The translations under genes and the position numbers were made by a program. A model generated the notes under the pieces. The model did no database searches. It was given only the letters and a program-made list of their open reading frames with translations, and had not been told where the DNA came from. Positions 17,022 through 25,582 of a stretch of 64,000 nt of DNA are shown here, piece by piece. Each line of letters opens with the position of its first letter. Position 1 is the first letter of the stretch. Source of the DNA: Luteococcus sanguinis (GTDB lineage: Bacteria > Actinomycetota > Actinomycetes > Propionibacteriales > Propionibacteriaceae); the NCBI RefSeq assembly GCF_039527675.1, contig NZ_BAAAKI010000010.1:124001-188000 (forward strand), written 5' to 3'.

Positions 17022-19163
17022 ATGGCCGAGAACACCGCCCAGGAGATCGTCGACACAATCGGCGGCCCGGGCAACATCGCCTCGCTGACGCACTGCGCAA
17101 CGCGACTGCGCTTCGAGCTCAACGACAACTCCATCGTGGACAAGGCTGCGATGGAGTCCATCCCCGGCGTGATGGGCGCTGTGCCGCAATCGGGCAACCG
17201 CTACCAGGTGATCATCGGTGGCGGCGTCCAGAGCGTCTACAACGACATCCAGAACCTGCCCGTGATGGCCACCGCGGGTGCCGCCCCCGCCGCCGGCAAG
17301 TCCGACGCGGACCTGAAGGCCGATCTGCGCAACCAGGGCGTCCGCGGCAAGTTCAGCTGGCTGGACTCCTTCTTCGAGTTCCTCTCCGACTCCTTCCGCC
17401 CGATCCTGGGCGTGCTGCTCGGCGCCTCGCTGATCATCGCGATCGCGGCCGTGCTGGACGCGCTCGGCGTGGTCGAGTTCCGCTCCGCCGACAAGGGCGC
17501 CAGCTGGTTCTTCTACGACACCATGTGGCGCGGCGTCTTCTACTTCCTGCCGATCATGGTCGCCTACAACGGCGCCAAGAAGCTGAACGTCGATCCCTGG
17601 CTGGGCGCGGCCATCATGGGCGCACTGATGACGCCGGAGTTCACCGACAATGTCAAGAACGCGGCCAACACCACCTGCACCACCAACGCGACCCTGGGCA
17701 CCGACCAGTGCGTGGCCCACATCTTCGGCCTGCCGCTGCAGATGAACGACTACTCCGGACAGGTCTTCGTTCCGCTGCTGATGGTCGGCCTGCTCGCCGT
17801 GGTCTACAAGATGTTGAAGAAGATCTTCCCCGAGAACCTGCAGATGGTCTTCGTGCCCTTCTTCAGCCTGCTGATCATGGTGCCGCTGACCGCCTTCATC
17901 CTTGGCCCGATTGGTGTCTGGGCGGGCAATGGCCTCGGCTCAGGTCTGTCGTACATGAACAACCACTGGCCGATCGTGTTCGCCATCGTCATCCCGCTGC
18001 TGTACCCCTTCCTGGTGCCGCTGGGCCTGCACTGGCCGCTGAACGCCCTGATGCTGATGAACATCAAGACCCTCGGCTATGACTTCATCCAGGGCCCGAT
18101 GGGTACCTGGAACTTCGCCTGCTTCGGCGCCACCGCTGCCGTCCTCGCCCTCTCCCTCAAGGACAAGGACAAGGAGATGCAGCAGACCGCATCCGGCGCC
18201 CTGGCCGCGGGCCTCCTCGGTGGTATCTCCGAGCCCTCGCTCTATGGCATCCACCTGCGGTTCAAGCGGATCTACCCCTCGATGCTGGCTGGCTGTCTTG
18301 CCGGCGGCATCACCATCGGCGTGCTCGGTGGCGTGACCACCAATGCCTTCGCCTTCACCTCGCTGCTGACCATCCCGGTGTTCTCCCCGATGTGGAAGTA
18401 CGCGATCTCGGTGCTGATCGCCTTCGTCGTCTCGATGGCCGTCGTCATGATCCGTGGCTACAAGGACCCGGTGACCGCCGCCGTGACCGCGGACGGGAAC
18501 AACGCCGCCCTGGCTGGCACCACTGATGCCACCGTTGGCCGCCGCGTCGCGGATGCTGCCGCCCCCGCTGCCACCGTGGGTGCGGCTGCCGCCACCACCG
18601 GTGCTGCCGCCGCGGCTGACGCCGGTGCGACCACCGCCGCCGCTGCGGTGGCCAAGGCCGTCAAGCCCGCCATGGAGCCCGACGCGGTGACCGAGGTCAC
18701 CTCTCCGCTGGCCGGACGCGTGATGCCTCTGTCGGAGGTGCCGGATGCCGCCTTCGCGGCCGGCGTCGTCGGAAAGGGCGTCGGCATCGATCCCTCCGGT
18801 GACACCGTGTACGCGCCCGCCGCGGGCAAGGTTGTCGTCGCGATGGACTCTGGCCACGCCGTTGGTCTGAGCCTGGACAGTGGCGTCGAGTTGCTCGTCC
18901 ACGTCGGCATCGACACCGTCCAGATGGGTGGCAACGGCTTCCAGCTGCACGTCGCCAAGGGTGATCGGGTGGAGGCGGGCTCCCCGCTGATCACCTTCGA
19001 CCGCGCCGCGATCGAGGCTGCCGGCTACTCGGCCGTCACCCCGGTGCTCGTAACCAACCCGAAGAAGTTCGCCTCGGTCACCCCGTTGACCGAGTCCGGT
19101 GAGGTCGCCGTCGGCGATCGTCTGGTCTCGACCACGGGCAAGCCCGCCAAGCTCGAGGGCTGA
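17022..19163 (+). CDS. ptsG: PTS glucose-type EIIBCA permease
   Basis: 713 residues in the order EIIB-EIIC-EIIA, the same order and closely similar blocks as recalled for Corynebacterium glutamicum PtsG. EIIB: phosphorylated Cys C25 in THCATRLRF. EIIC: multiple membrane helices from about 105 to 480 with DYSGQVFVPLL, VPLGLHWPLNALM and GGISEPSLYGIHLRFKR. An Ala-rich linker leads to EIIA, with H612 (SGHAVGL) and the phosphorylated H627 (LLVHVGIDTVQ). It imports and phosphorylates glucose or a related hexose using phosphate from ptsI and HPr. ATG 17022 follows GGAAGGGG. A 16-bp hairpin terminator follows. Confidence 0.92.
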   Translation: MAENTAQEIVDTIGGPGNIASLTHCATRLRFELNDNSIVDKAAMESIPGVMGAVPQSGNRYQVIIGGGVQSVYNDIQNLPVMATAGAAPAAGKSDADLKADLRNQGVRGKFSWLDSFFEFLSDSFRPILGVLLGASLIIAIAAVLDALGVVEFRSADKGASWFFYDTMWRGVFYFLPIMVAYNGAKKLNVDPWLGAAIMGALMTPEFTDNVKNAANTTCTTNATLGTDQCVAHIFGLPLQMNDYSGQVFVPLLMVGLLAVVYKMLKKIFPENLQMVFVPFFSLLIMVPLTAFILGPIGVWAGNGLGSGLSYMNNHWPIVFAIVIPLLYPFLVPLGLHWPLNALMLMNIKTLGYDFIQGPMGTWNFACFGATAAVLALSLKDKDKEMQQTASGALAAGLLGGISEPSLYGIHLRFKRIYPSMLAGCLAGGITIGVLGGVTTNAFAFTSLLTIPVFSPMWKYAISVLIAFVVSMAVVMIRGYKDPVTAAVTADGNNAALAGTTDATVGRRVADAAAPAATVGAAAATTGAAAAADAGATTAAAAVAKAVKPAMEPDAVTEVTSPLAGRVMPLSEVPDAAFAAGVVGKGVGIDPSGDTVYAPAAGKVVVAMDSGHAVGLSLDSGVELLVHVGIDTVQMGGNGFQLHVAKGDRVEAGSPLITFDRAAIEAAGYSAVTPVLVTNPKKFASVTPLTESGEVAVGDRLVSTTGKPAKLEG

Positions 19164-19186
19164 GCCAACCGGCGCACGTCCACGCA

Positions 19187-19222
19187 CGAAGGGGTGGGAG
19201 CCAACCGGCTCCCACCCCTTCG
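19187..19222. terminator. Bidirectional terminator between ptsG and glnE
   Basis: Perfect 16-bp stem CGAAGGGGTGGGAGCC / GGCTCCCACCCCTTCG with loop AACC, between two convergent genes, 23 nt after ptsG and 16 nt before the glnE stop. It is among the strongest hairpins in the window. Confidence 0.85.
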
Positions 19223-19238
19223 TCTGCGCTGCTGGCGA

Positions 19239-22223
19239 TCAGCGGCTGGGTTCCGGTCGGGGCTCGCGGCCCCAGAAGAGCCGCTCCACCACCTGCGATG
19301 CCCGCCGGGAGGTGCGCAGCCACTCATCCAACAACACGGAGCTCTCCCCCTTCCGGTGGCCCAGCAGGCTGGCCACCGCAGCCAGCTCACGGTTTTCACC
19401 GGGCAACGCATCGGATGGACGTCCACGGACCAGCATCACCGCATTGCGGATCCTGCTGGCCAGCCGCCACGCGGCCACCAGTTCGTCCGCGTCAGCCTCG
19501 CAGATCAGGCCCGCGGCGACCTCGGCGGCAAGCGCCTGCATGGTCGAGGGGGTCCGCAGCTCGGGGCGGTTGCCAGCGTGCTCCAGCTGCAGCACCTGGA
19601 CGGTCCACTCCACGTCCGAGAGCCCCCCGGGGCCCAGTTTGGTGTTGCGTCTGGCGTCCTGGCCGCGCGGCATCCGCTCGGTCTCCATCCGGGCCTTCAG
19701 CTTGCGGATGTCGGTGAGCTGGGCCTTGGTCAACCCCTCGGGGCTCCAGCGCAGCTGATCCACCAGCGCGAGCACCTCGGCGCTGACCTGCTCGTCCCCC
19801 GCGCCATGGGCGGCGCGGACGAGGGCCTGGCGTTCCCACGTCTGGGCGTGGCGGGCGTAGTAGGCCGCCATCGAGCTGACCGTCCTGACCACGGGCCCGT
19901 TCTTGCCCTCCGGACGCAGGTCGACGTCGATCGGGAGCGCCGGGTCGGGGCCCTTCTGGGCCAGCATCGCTCGCAACCGGGTGACCATCTTTTCAGCCTT
20001 GCGGGTGGCCTGAGGGTCGTCGGAATCCGCGATCACGAACATCGCGTCGCAGTCACTGCCCAGCCCCATCTCACCACCGCCCCACCGGCCCATGGCGATC
20101 ACGGCAAGCCGTGGCGGCTCATGGAGCTCACGGGCCGCGATCTGCAGCGCGCCGTCGATGGTCGCCCCGGCCAGGTCAGCCAGACCACGGCCGAGCTGGT
20201 CCAGTTCGACGATCCCCAGCAGGTCACCCATCACCAGACGGAGCAACTCTTGGCGACGCAGCGCACGGACGGCATCAATCGCGTCCGCGTCCTGGCTGTG
20301 CCGCCCCGCAGCCCGAACCATCGCCGTGGCCAGGTCGTCGCGGCTGCGCGGGACGAGCTCGTCCGTGTCGGCCAGCATCCGCGACGACTCCGGGGAACGC
20401 TCGAGCAGGTCGACGGCCCAGCGGGACGACGACAGCAGCCGGGCCAGGCGTTCGGCCATCTCACCCTCGTCGCGCAGCGCGCGCAGGTACCAGGGGCTGG
20501 AGCCCAGCGACTCCGAGAGGTGCCGGAAGGCCAGCAGGCCGTGGTCGGGGTTGGGGCCCTGCGCGAACCAGCCGAGCATCGCGGGCATCAGCTGGCGCTG
20601 GATCTCCGCCGCACGCGAGACGCCATTGGTGAGGGCCTCGATGTGTCGCAGCGCGGCCGCTGGATCGTGGAAGCCGAGCACCCGCAGCCGGTCCTGGGCC
20701 TGCTCGGTGGTGAGCTTGAGCTCGTCGGTGCTGATCCGGGTGACCGCGGCGAGCAAGGGGGAGTAGAAGACCTGCTGGTGCAGGCGCAGCACCCGGCGCT
20801 GGGTCTGACGGAAGCGTTCGACCAGCTCGGTTGGCCCCTTGGCGCGCATCCCGCGGGCGATCACCCGCAGGCTGGCGTCGTCGTCGGGCAGCAGGTGGCT
20901 CCGCCGCAGCTTCTGCAGCTGGATGCGGTGCTCCAGCGTCCGTTCGAACCGGTAGGCGGCCTCCAGCTCGGCACCGTGGGAGCGGGAGATGTAGCCGTGC
21001 TGCACCAACGCACGCAGCCCGGGAAGGGTCGCGCGGGTGCGGACGCGGTCGTCCGCGCGTCCGTGCACCAGCTGCAACAGCTGGACGGTGAACTCGACAT
21101 CGCGCAGGCCACCGGCGCCCAGCTTGATCTCGCGGTTCTCCTCCTTGGCCGGCAGCAGCGCGATGACCCGGCGGCGCATGGCCTGTGTGTCGGCCAGGAA
21201 GTTCTCCCGTTCGGCGGCCGTCCAGACCAAGGGGTCGACCAGTTCGCAGAAGTCCTGCGCCAGGGCCAGGTCACCGGCCATCGGTCGGCACTTCAGCATC
21301 GCCTGGAACTCCCAGTTCTTGGCCCATTTCGCGTAGTAGGCGGCCATCGACGAGAGCGTCCGCACGAGGGGCCCGCTCTTGCCGTCCGGGCGCAGGTTGG
21401 CGTCCAGCTGCCAGATCGAGCCCGCGGACGAGTGGGTCGAGCAGGTGCGCGCCATGGCGGCGGCCATCTTCACCCCGATGGCGACCGCCTGCTCCGAGGT
21501 GGTCTGCTCATCGGCCGGTTCGGCGACGTAGATGACGTCGATGTCCGAGATGTAGTTCAGCTCCTGGGCACCGCACTTGCCCAGGGCAACGACGCCGAAG
21601 CGGACGTGCTCGTGGCCGGGAACCTCGCGGCGGGCCACGGCGAGAGCACCGGCGACGATGGCGTCCGCGAGGTCGGCGAGCTCCCCGGCGACCCCCTCCA
21701 TCCCCGCCTCGGGGTCGTCGGCGGTCAGGTCACGCCCCGCGATCCGCACCAGGTGAGACTTGTTCGCCAGCCTCAGTGTGTCGGCGGCCGCGTCCGATGG
21801 GGCGGGATCGGCGCCGGTGAGGTCGACACCGAGCCGGGCGGTGAAGTCGGCGCGGATCTCGTCCGCGCTCCAACGGCGGGGCTCGTCGACGAGCAACCCG
21901 ATGTCGTGCGGGTGCAGGCACAGGTGCTGGTTCAGGGTGGTGGAGCCGCCGAGCACCGACACCAGCCGGGTGAAGGCCGCACGGTCGCCGGAGACGCAGT
22001 CCAGCCTGGCCGGGTTCTCGGCGTCGATCCGGTTGAGCCCGGCGAGCGCGAGGTCGGGGTCGGGGGCGTGGTCGAAGACGTCCAGCCACCCAGCTCCCGG
22101 GTCCCAGGCCGGGCCCCGGCCAGCGTTGCGTTCCAGCAGCGCCTCCAGTTGCTCGGCGGCCACCGCCGGACGGGCAAAGCCTCTGCGGGCCAGGTCACCG
22201 CTCGTCGTCACCAGTCGCGCCAT
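19239..22223 (-). CDS. glnE: Glutamine synthetase adenylyltransferase/deadenylylase
   Basis: 994 residues, full length for the actinobacterial protein. It adds and removes AMP on the regulatory tyrosine of GlnA. Two nucleotidyltransferase domains are visible: GKCGAQELNYISDIDVIYV near 215-232 and GRWGGGEMGLGSDCDAMFVI near 710-727; each is followed by a helical GlnD-type domain. ATG 22223 is preceded by GGAGG. It sits between glnA and glnA2 as in M. tuberculosis, though ptsI-ptsG and the GH92 gene are inserted here. GlnA Y402 is the expected target. Confidence 0.95.
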   Translation of the reverse strand: MARLVTTSGDLARRGFARPAVAAEQLEALLERNAGRGPAWDPGAGWLDVFDHAPDPDLALAGLNRIDAENPARLDCVSGDRAAFTRLVSVLGGSTTLNQHLCLHPHDIGLLVDEPRRWSADEIRADFTARLGVDLTGADPAPSDAAADTLRLANKSHLVRIAGRDLTADDPEAGMEGVAGELADLADAIVAGALAVARREVPGHEHVRFGVVALGKCGAQELNYISDIDVIYVAEPADEQTTSEQAVAIGVKMAAAMARTCSTHSSAGSIWQLDANLRPDGKSGPLVRTLSSMAAYYAKWAKNWEFQAMLKCRPMAGDLALAQDFCELVDPLVWTAAERENFLADTQAMRRRVIALLPAKEENREIKLGAGGLRDVEFTVQLLQLVHGRADDRVRTRATLPGLRALVQHGYISRSHGAELEAAYRFERTLEHRIQLQKLRRSHLLPDDDASLRVIARGMRAKGPTELVERFRQTQRRVLRLHQQVFYSPLLAAVTRISTDELKLTTEQAQDRLRVLGFHDPAAALRHIEALTNGVSRAAEIQRQLMPAMLGWFAQGPNPDHGLLAFRHLSESLGSSPWYLRALRDEGEMAERLARLLSSSRWAVDLLERSPESSRMLADTDELVPRSRDDLATAMVRAAGRHSQDADAIDAVRALRRQELLRLVMGDLLGIVELDQLGRGLADLAGATIDGALQIAARELHEPPRLAVIAMGRWGGGEMGLGSDCDAMFVIADSDDPQATRKAEKMVTRLRAMLAQKGPDPALPIDVDLRPEGKNGPVVRTVSSMAAYYARHAQTWERQALVRAAHGAGDEQVSAEVLALVDQLRWSPEGLTKAQLTDIRKLKARMETERMPRGQDARRNTKLGPGGLSDVEWTVQVLQLEHAGNRPELRTPSTMQALAAEVAAGLICEADADELVAAWRLASRIRNAVMLVRGRPSDALPGENRELAAVASLLGHRKGESSVLLDEWLRTSRRASQVVERLFWGREPRPEPSR

Positions 22224-22418
22224 CGTGCCTCCAGAGATCCTGCGCCGGCCCAGCGGCCTGCGCCTCCCACTGCTGCGAGATTACGGCAGGGAACTGCGGT
22301 CAGACCACGACGGACGGCCACGGCGTAACGTTCGTGGTCCGACTCGCCTTAACGTGTTGGCAATGTTGGGGCCACCGTCTCGAAACCCGGGCTGGCGACT
22401 ATGGGAGGTATGACCATC

Positions 22419-23162
22419 ATGGCTGCACGAAGCGATCGCGCGCTGCGCAGCGCCTGCGAGCTCGTCGGCGCACAAGCGCGGGAGATGGTCGGTCGGGAGT
22501 CAGGGCTGGGCAAGCAGGGCCGGGCACACGCGATCGTCCTGTTGGACGATGTCCTGGGCGCCCTGGACTCTCCCACCACGTCACGTCCGGTCGAGTTCCC
22601 CGAAGTGATGAACCGGCGCTCCCGCGACGTGCAGCCCTTGCTCGAGCTGACCCGGGAGATGATGCACTCCGTCGGCGCGGTGACCCTCGTCAACATCGGC
22701 ACCACGCGGGCCGCGGCTCTGACCGCCAAACTGGGCGATGACCTGCCGATGTCGGTGCAGACCCGCGACGGCGATGTCCGGCTGGCCGACCATCTGCGCG
22801 CCACCCTGGTGGAGCTGGTGGTGCTGGCGATGGGCACTCCCGCGCTGCAGCCCGCCGCCCTTCGTGATGTCGCCCGGTCCCTGGCTACCGCGCTGGCCGC
22901 CCGCCACCCCGGGCAGACGATCGAGGTGCGGGTCCCGCCAGCCACGGCCGTCCAGCTGGGCTCGATGGCCAGTGGCCCGACGCATACCCGCGGTACCCCG
23001 CCCAATGTCGTCGAGACCGACGAGCGCACCTGGGTGCGACTGGCTACCGGGCTGATGTCGCTGGACCATGCGATCAGCGACGGCCTGGTCACCTCGTCCG
23101 GGTCGCACGCCGACGAGCTGGCGCAGATGCTGCCGGTCGTCGACCTCGCGCCCCTGGGCTGA
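22419..23162 (+). CDS. Sterol carrier family protein
   Basis: About 247 residues from ATG 22419, chosen because GGGAGG lies 10 nt upstream; ATGs at 22401 and 22410 overlap or crowd that site. The N-terminal part (RAHAIVLLDDVLGAL) and the later region (ATAVQLGSMASGPTHTRGTP, then WVRLATGLMSLDHAISDG) resemble actinobacterial sterol-carrier-family proteins related to the SCP2 / mycothiol-dependent maleylpyruvate isomerase C-terminal fold. The ligand is unknown. It is divergent from glnE and convergent with glnA2. Assignment is by pattern and context only. Confidence 0.65.
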   Translation: MAARSDRALRSACELVGAQAREMVGRESGLGKQGRAHAIVLLDDVLGALDSPTTSRPVEFPEVMNRRSRDVQPLLELTREMMHSVGAVTLVNIGTTRAAALTAKLGDDLPMSVQTRDGDVRLADHLRATLVELVVLAMGTPALQPAALRDVARSLATALAARHPGQTIEVRVPPATAVQLGSMASGPTHTRGTPPNVVETDERTWVRLATGLMSLDHAISDGLVTSSGSHADELAQMLPVVDLAPLG

Positions 23163-23240
23163 CAGCGGCCCCGAGCGCCGAGCCTGGACCCCCAGTGCTC
23201 CCGAGCCTGTGGAGGGGCACCTCGGTAGCTCGCCCGAACC

Positions 23241-24575
23241 TCACACACGCGGCAGCAGCGTCGTCAGCTCATGGACGGTGACCTGACGGCGGTACTCCTC
23301 GAACTCGGCCCGCTTGTTGCGCAGGAAGTAGTCGAAGACGTGCTCTCCGAGGGTTTCGGCGACCAGCTCCGAGTTCTCCATCTCGCGGATAGCCTCGTCC
23401 AGATTGCGCGGCAGCTGGCGGATTCCCATCAGGGACCGCTCCCGCTCCGACAGCGCCCAGACGTCGTCGGCTGCCTCTTCGGGCAGTTCCATCTCGTGCT
23501 CGATCCCGGACAGGCCGGCCGCGAGCATCAGGGCATAGGAGAGGTAGGGGTTCGAGGACGAGTCGATCGAACGCATCTCGATGCGGGCACTGGAGGACTT
23601 GTCGGCCCGGAACATCGGGATCCGGACCAGCGCCGATCGGTTGTTGCGTCCCCAACACACATAGGCCGGTGCCTCTCCCCCACCGCCGAGGCGCTTGTAG
23701 GAATTCACCCACTGGTTGGTGACAGCGGTGATCTCGGCCGAATGGTGCAGCAGGCCGGCGACGAACTGCTTGCCGATCCGGCTGAGGCGGTACTCGTCAG
23801 CGGCGTCGTAGAAGGCATTGTTGTCGCCCTCGAACAGCGACATGTGGGTGTGCATGCCCGAACCCGGCCATTCGGTGAACGGCTTGGGCATGAAGGAGGC
23901 GGTGATGCCCTGGGCAGCGGCCAGCTCCTTGATCACCACGCGAAAGGTCATGATGTTGTCGGCCATCGTCAGCGCGTCGGCGTAGCGCAGGTCGATCTCG
24001 TGCTGGCCGGGGGCGCCCTCGTGGTGGCTGAACTCCACCGAGATCCCCATCTGTTCCAGCATCTGGATCGCGTCGCGGCGGAAGTCGGTGCCATCCCCCA
24101 GTGTCGTGTGGTCGAAGTAGCCGCCGGTGTCGAGCGGGATGGGCCGCTGGCCCGGCACGAGCTCGCCGCGGAAGAGGAAGAACTCGATCTCGGGGTGGGT
24201 GTAGAAGGTGAAGCCCATGTCGCCGGCCTTCTTGAGCGCCCTCTTCAGCACGAAACGTGGGTCGGCGAACGACGGGGAACCGTCGGGAAGCGTGATGTCG
24301 CAGAACATGCGCGCCGTGGAGCTCTGCGTCCGCCAGGGCAGCAGCTGGAAGGTCGTCGGGTCAGGATGGGCGACCATGTCCGACTCCTGGATGCGCGCAT
24401 AGCCCTCGATGGCCGAGCCGTCGAAGCCGATGCCCTCGGCGAAGGAACCCTCCAGCTCGGCGGGGGTGATGGCCACTGACTTCAGGAAGCCCAGCACGTC
24501 GGTGAACCAGAGGCGGACGAACCTGACGTCGCGTTCCTCCATCGTGCGCAGTACGTAATCTGTCTGGCGGTCCAT
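23241..24575 (-). CDS. glnA2: Second glutamine synthetase type I (GlnA2-like, GSI-alpha)
   Basis: 444 residues, shorter than GlnA and with no counterpart of its KDLYELPPEE adenylylation loop; the equivalent region reads MELPEEAADDVWAL. GS motifs are IGFDGSAIEGYARI, PEIEFFLF, GSGMHTHMSLFEG and NRSALVRIPMFR. Such GlnA2 proteins often have a lesser or different role than GlnA1, sometimes with other amine donors. ATG 24575 has CAGACT 6 nt upstream, and the TGTAAC-N6-GTTACA palindrome at 24597-24614 would overlap the -35 region. It converges on the sterol-carrier gene. Confidence 0.93.
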   Translation of the reverse strand: MDRQTDYVLRTMEERDVRFVRLWFTDVLGFLKSVAITPAELEGSFAEGIGFDGSAIEGYARIQESDMVAHPDPTTFQLLPWRTQSSTARMFCDITLPDGSPSFADPRFVLKRALKKAGDMGFTFYTHPEIEFFLFRGELVPGQRPIPLDTGGYFDHTTLGDGTDFRRDAIQMLEQMGISVEFSHHEGAPGQHEIDLRYADALTMADNIMTFRVVIKELAAAQGITASFMPKPFTEWPGSGMHTHMSLFEGDNNAFYDAADEYRLSRIGKQFVAGLLHHSAEITAVTNQWVNSYKRLGGGGEAPAYVCWGRNNRSALVRIPMFRADKSSSARIEMRSIDSSSNPYLSYALMLAAGLSGIEHEMELPEEAADDVWALSERERSLMGIRQLPRNLDEAIREMENSELVAETLGEHVFDYFLRNKRAEFEEYRRQVTVHELTTLLPRV

Positions 24576-24596
24576 GGCGCAAGTCTGCTCCGCTCG

Positions 24597-24614
24597 TGTA
24601 ACACCTGCGTTACA
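24597..24614. promoter_or_regulatory. Palindrome TGTAAC-N6-GTTACA upstream of glnA2 (site B)
   Basis: TGTAACACCTGCGTTACA, with the same half sites and 6-nt spacer as the site before glnA. It lies 21 nt upstream of the glnA2 ATG, about -22 to -39 if transcription starts at the ATG. It is also 23 nt before the divergent DUF2510 gene, so a bound regulator could affect both. Confidence 0.7.
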
Positions 24615-24625
24615 AACTCGCGGCC

Positions 24626-24631
24626 TACCCT
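24626..24631 (+). promoter_or_regulatory. -10 box TACCCT, probable leaderless start
   Basis: TACCCT ends 6 nt before ATG 24638, and no ribosome site is present. Confidence 0.45.
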
Positions 24632-24637
24632 AGGGCC

Positions 24638-25528
24638 ATGGCAGATCGTGGCTGGTACCCCGATCCGGGTGGCGCGCCGGGGATGTTCCGGTACTGGGAT
24701 GGTGCCTCATGGAGCGCGCAGACCACCACCGATCCGGTGGGCACGCCCGCGCCGGGCGCCGCGGAGGGTTCCGGAGGATCAGGCGAGCGGGATCGCCGCG
24801 GACCCTGGGTCGTGCTGATGGTCGGCCTGCTGGCGCTCGCCCTGCTGGCCGCCGGATTCCTGTGGTGGCGCAACCATCCCGGCAGTGGTCTGGCCGCCGA
24901 GGACGACAACTCGTCCACCCCCACCATCTCCAGCTGGGACGAGCGCTCCTCAAGCGCGTCCCCCTCGGCCTCCGAGGAACCGACCGACGCTGGCGGACGT
25001 CCGGTGGCCTGCCCCGAACTGGACCCGGCCCCAGCGGCGAACCAGCCGGTCAACGGCCGCTACTTTGGGGGTGGTCTGAGCTACGCCGAGATCCCCGGCT
25101 GGGAGAACTCGAACGGCTGGGGCGTCGACTGGGGTATTGACGTCGCCGGTCAGCGCAATTCCGTGACGGCCACCTGGGTGTCGATCGCGGTCGTCGGCCA
25201 GGTCTCCCGCGAGCACTTCGGCGCGCCACGCACCGCCGCGCAGCAACTAACCAGCTGCGAGGCGACCTCCTTCTACTATCGCGGCGTCACCGGCCGGGAA
25301 GACCTGGAGAGCGAGGCGGTCACCATCGACGGACACTCCGGCTGGCGGTTGCGCTCCCGGATCACCGTGGACGGGCAGCCGGTGGCGGGTGACGTGCTGG
25401 ACGTGGTGGTGGTCGACACCGGACGTGAGGGGCACCTGGCCTTCTTCGTGGCCGAGGCGCCGATCGACGACGCGGCACGCCAGCAGCTGGTGGACGATGC
25501 GCGCGTCTCACTGCGCGTGGAGGGCTAG
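24638..25528 (+). CDS. DUF2510 membrane-anchored protein, copy 1
   Basis: 296 residues. The N-terminus is a DUF2510 motif (GWYPDPGGAPGMFRYWDG), then a flexible Gly/Ser stretch, one membrane helix (VVLMVGLLALALLAAGFLWW), a Ser/Thr linker containing NSSTPTISSWDERSSS, and an exported domain of about 180 residues. That domain ends with a pattern shared with the next gene: TSCEATSFYYRGVTGREDL, EAVTIDGHSGWRLRS, DVVVVDTG. Function unknown; DUF2510 modules sit on the cytosolic side of many actinobacterial membrane proteins. It is paralogous with the following gene and divergent from glnA2. Confidence 0.85.
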   Translation: MADRGWYPDPGGAPGMFRYWDGASWSAQTTTDPVGTPAPGAAEGSGGSGERDRRGPWVVLMVGLLALALLAAGFLWWRNHPGSGLAAEDDNSSTPTISSWDERSSSASPSASEEPTDAGGRPVACPELDPAPAANQPVNGRYFGGGLSYAEIPGWENSNGWGVDWGIDVAGQRNSVTATWVSIAVVGQVSREHFGAPRTAAQQLTSCEATSFYYRGVTGREDLESEAVTIDGHSGWRLRSRITVDGQPVAGDVLDVVVVDTGREGHLAFFVAEAPIDDAARQQLVDDARVSLRVEG

Positions 25529-25569
25529 CCAGCGCTCTGGGCAGCAGTGGCAGCCGCCCCTTCGGCTCC

Positions 25570-25575
25570 TACACT
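25570..25575 (+). promoter_or_regulatory. -10 box TACACT, probable leaderless start
   Basis: TACACT ends 7 nt before ATG 25583. Confidence 0.45.
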
Positions 25576-25582
25576 GGGCGCC

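Noticed and set aside
19194..22328. A 1044-codon open frame on the plus strand
   Set aside because: It lies opposite glnE. Long antisense frames are expected in high-GC DNA; its translation has no domain, and glnE has clear motifs.
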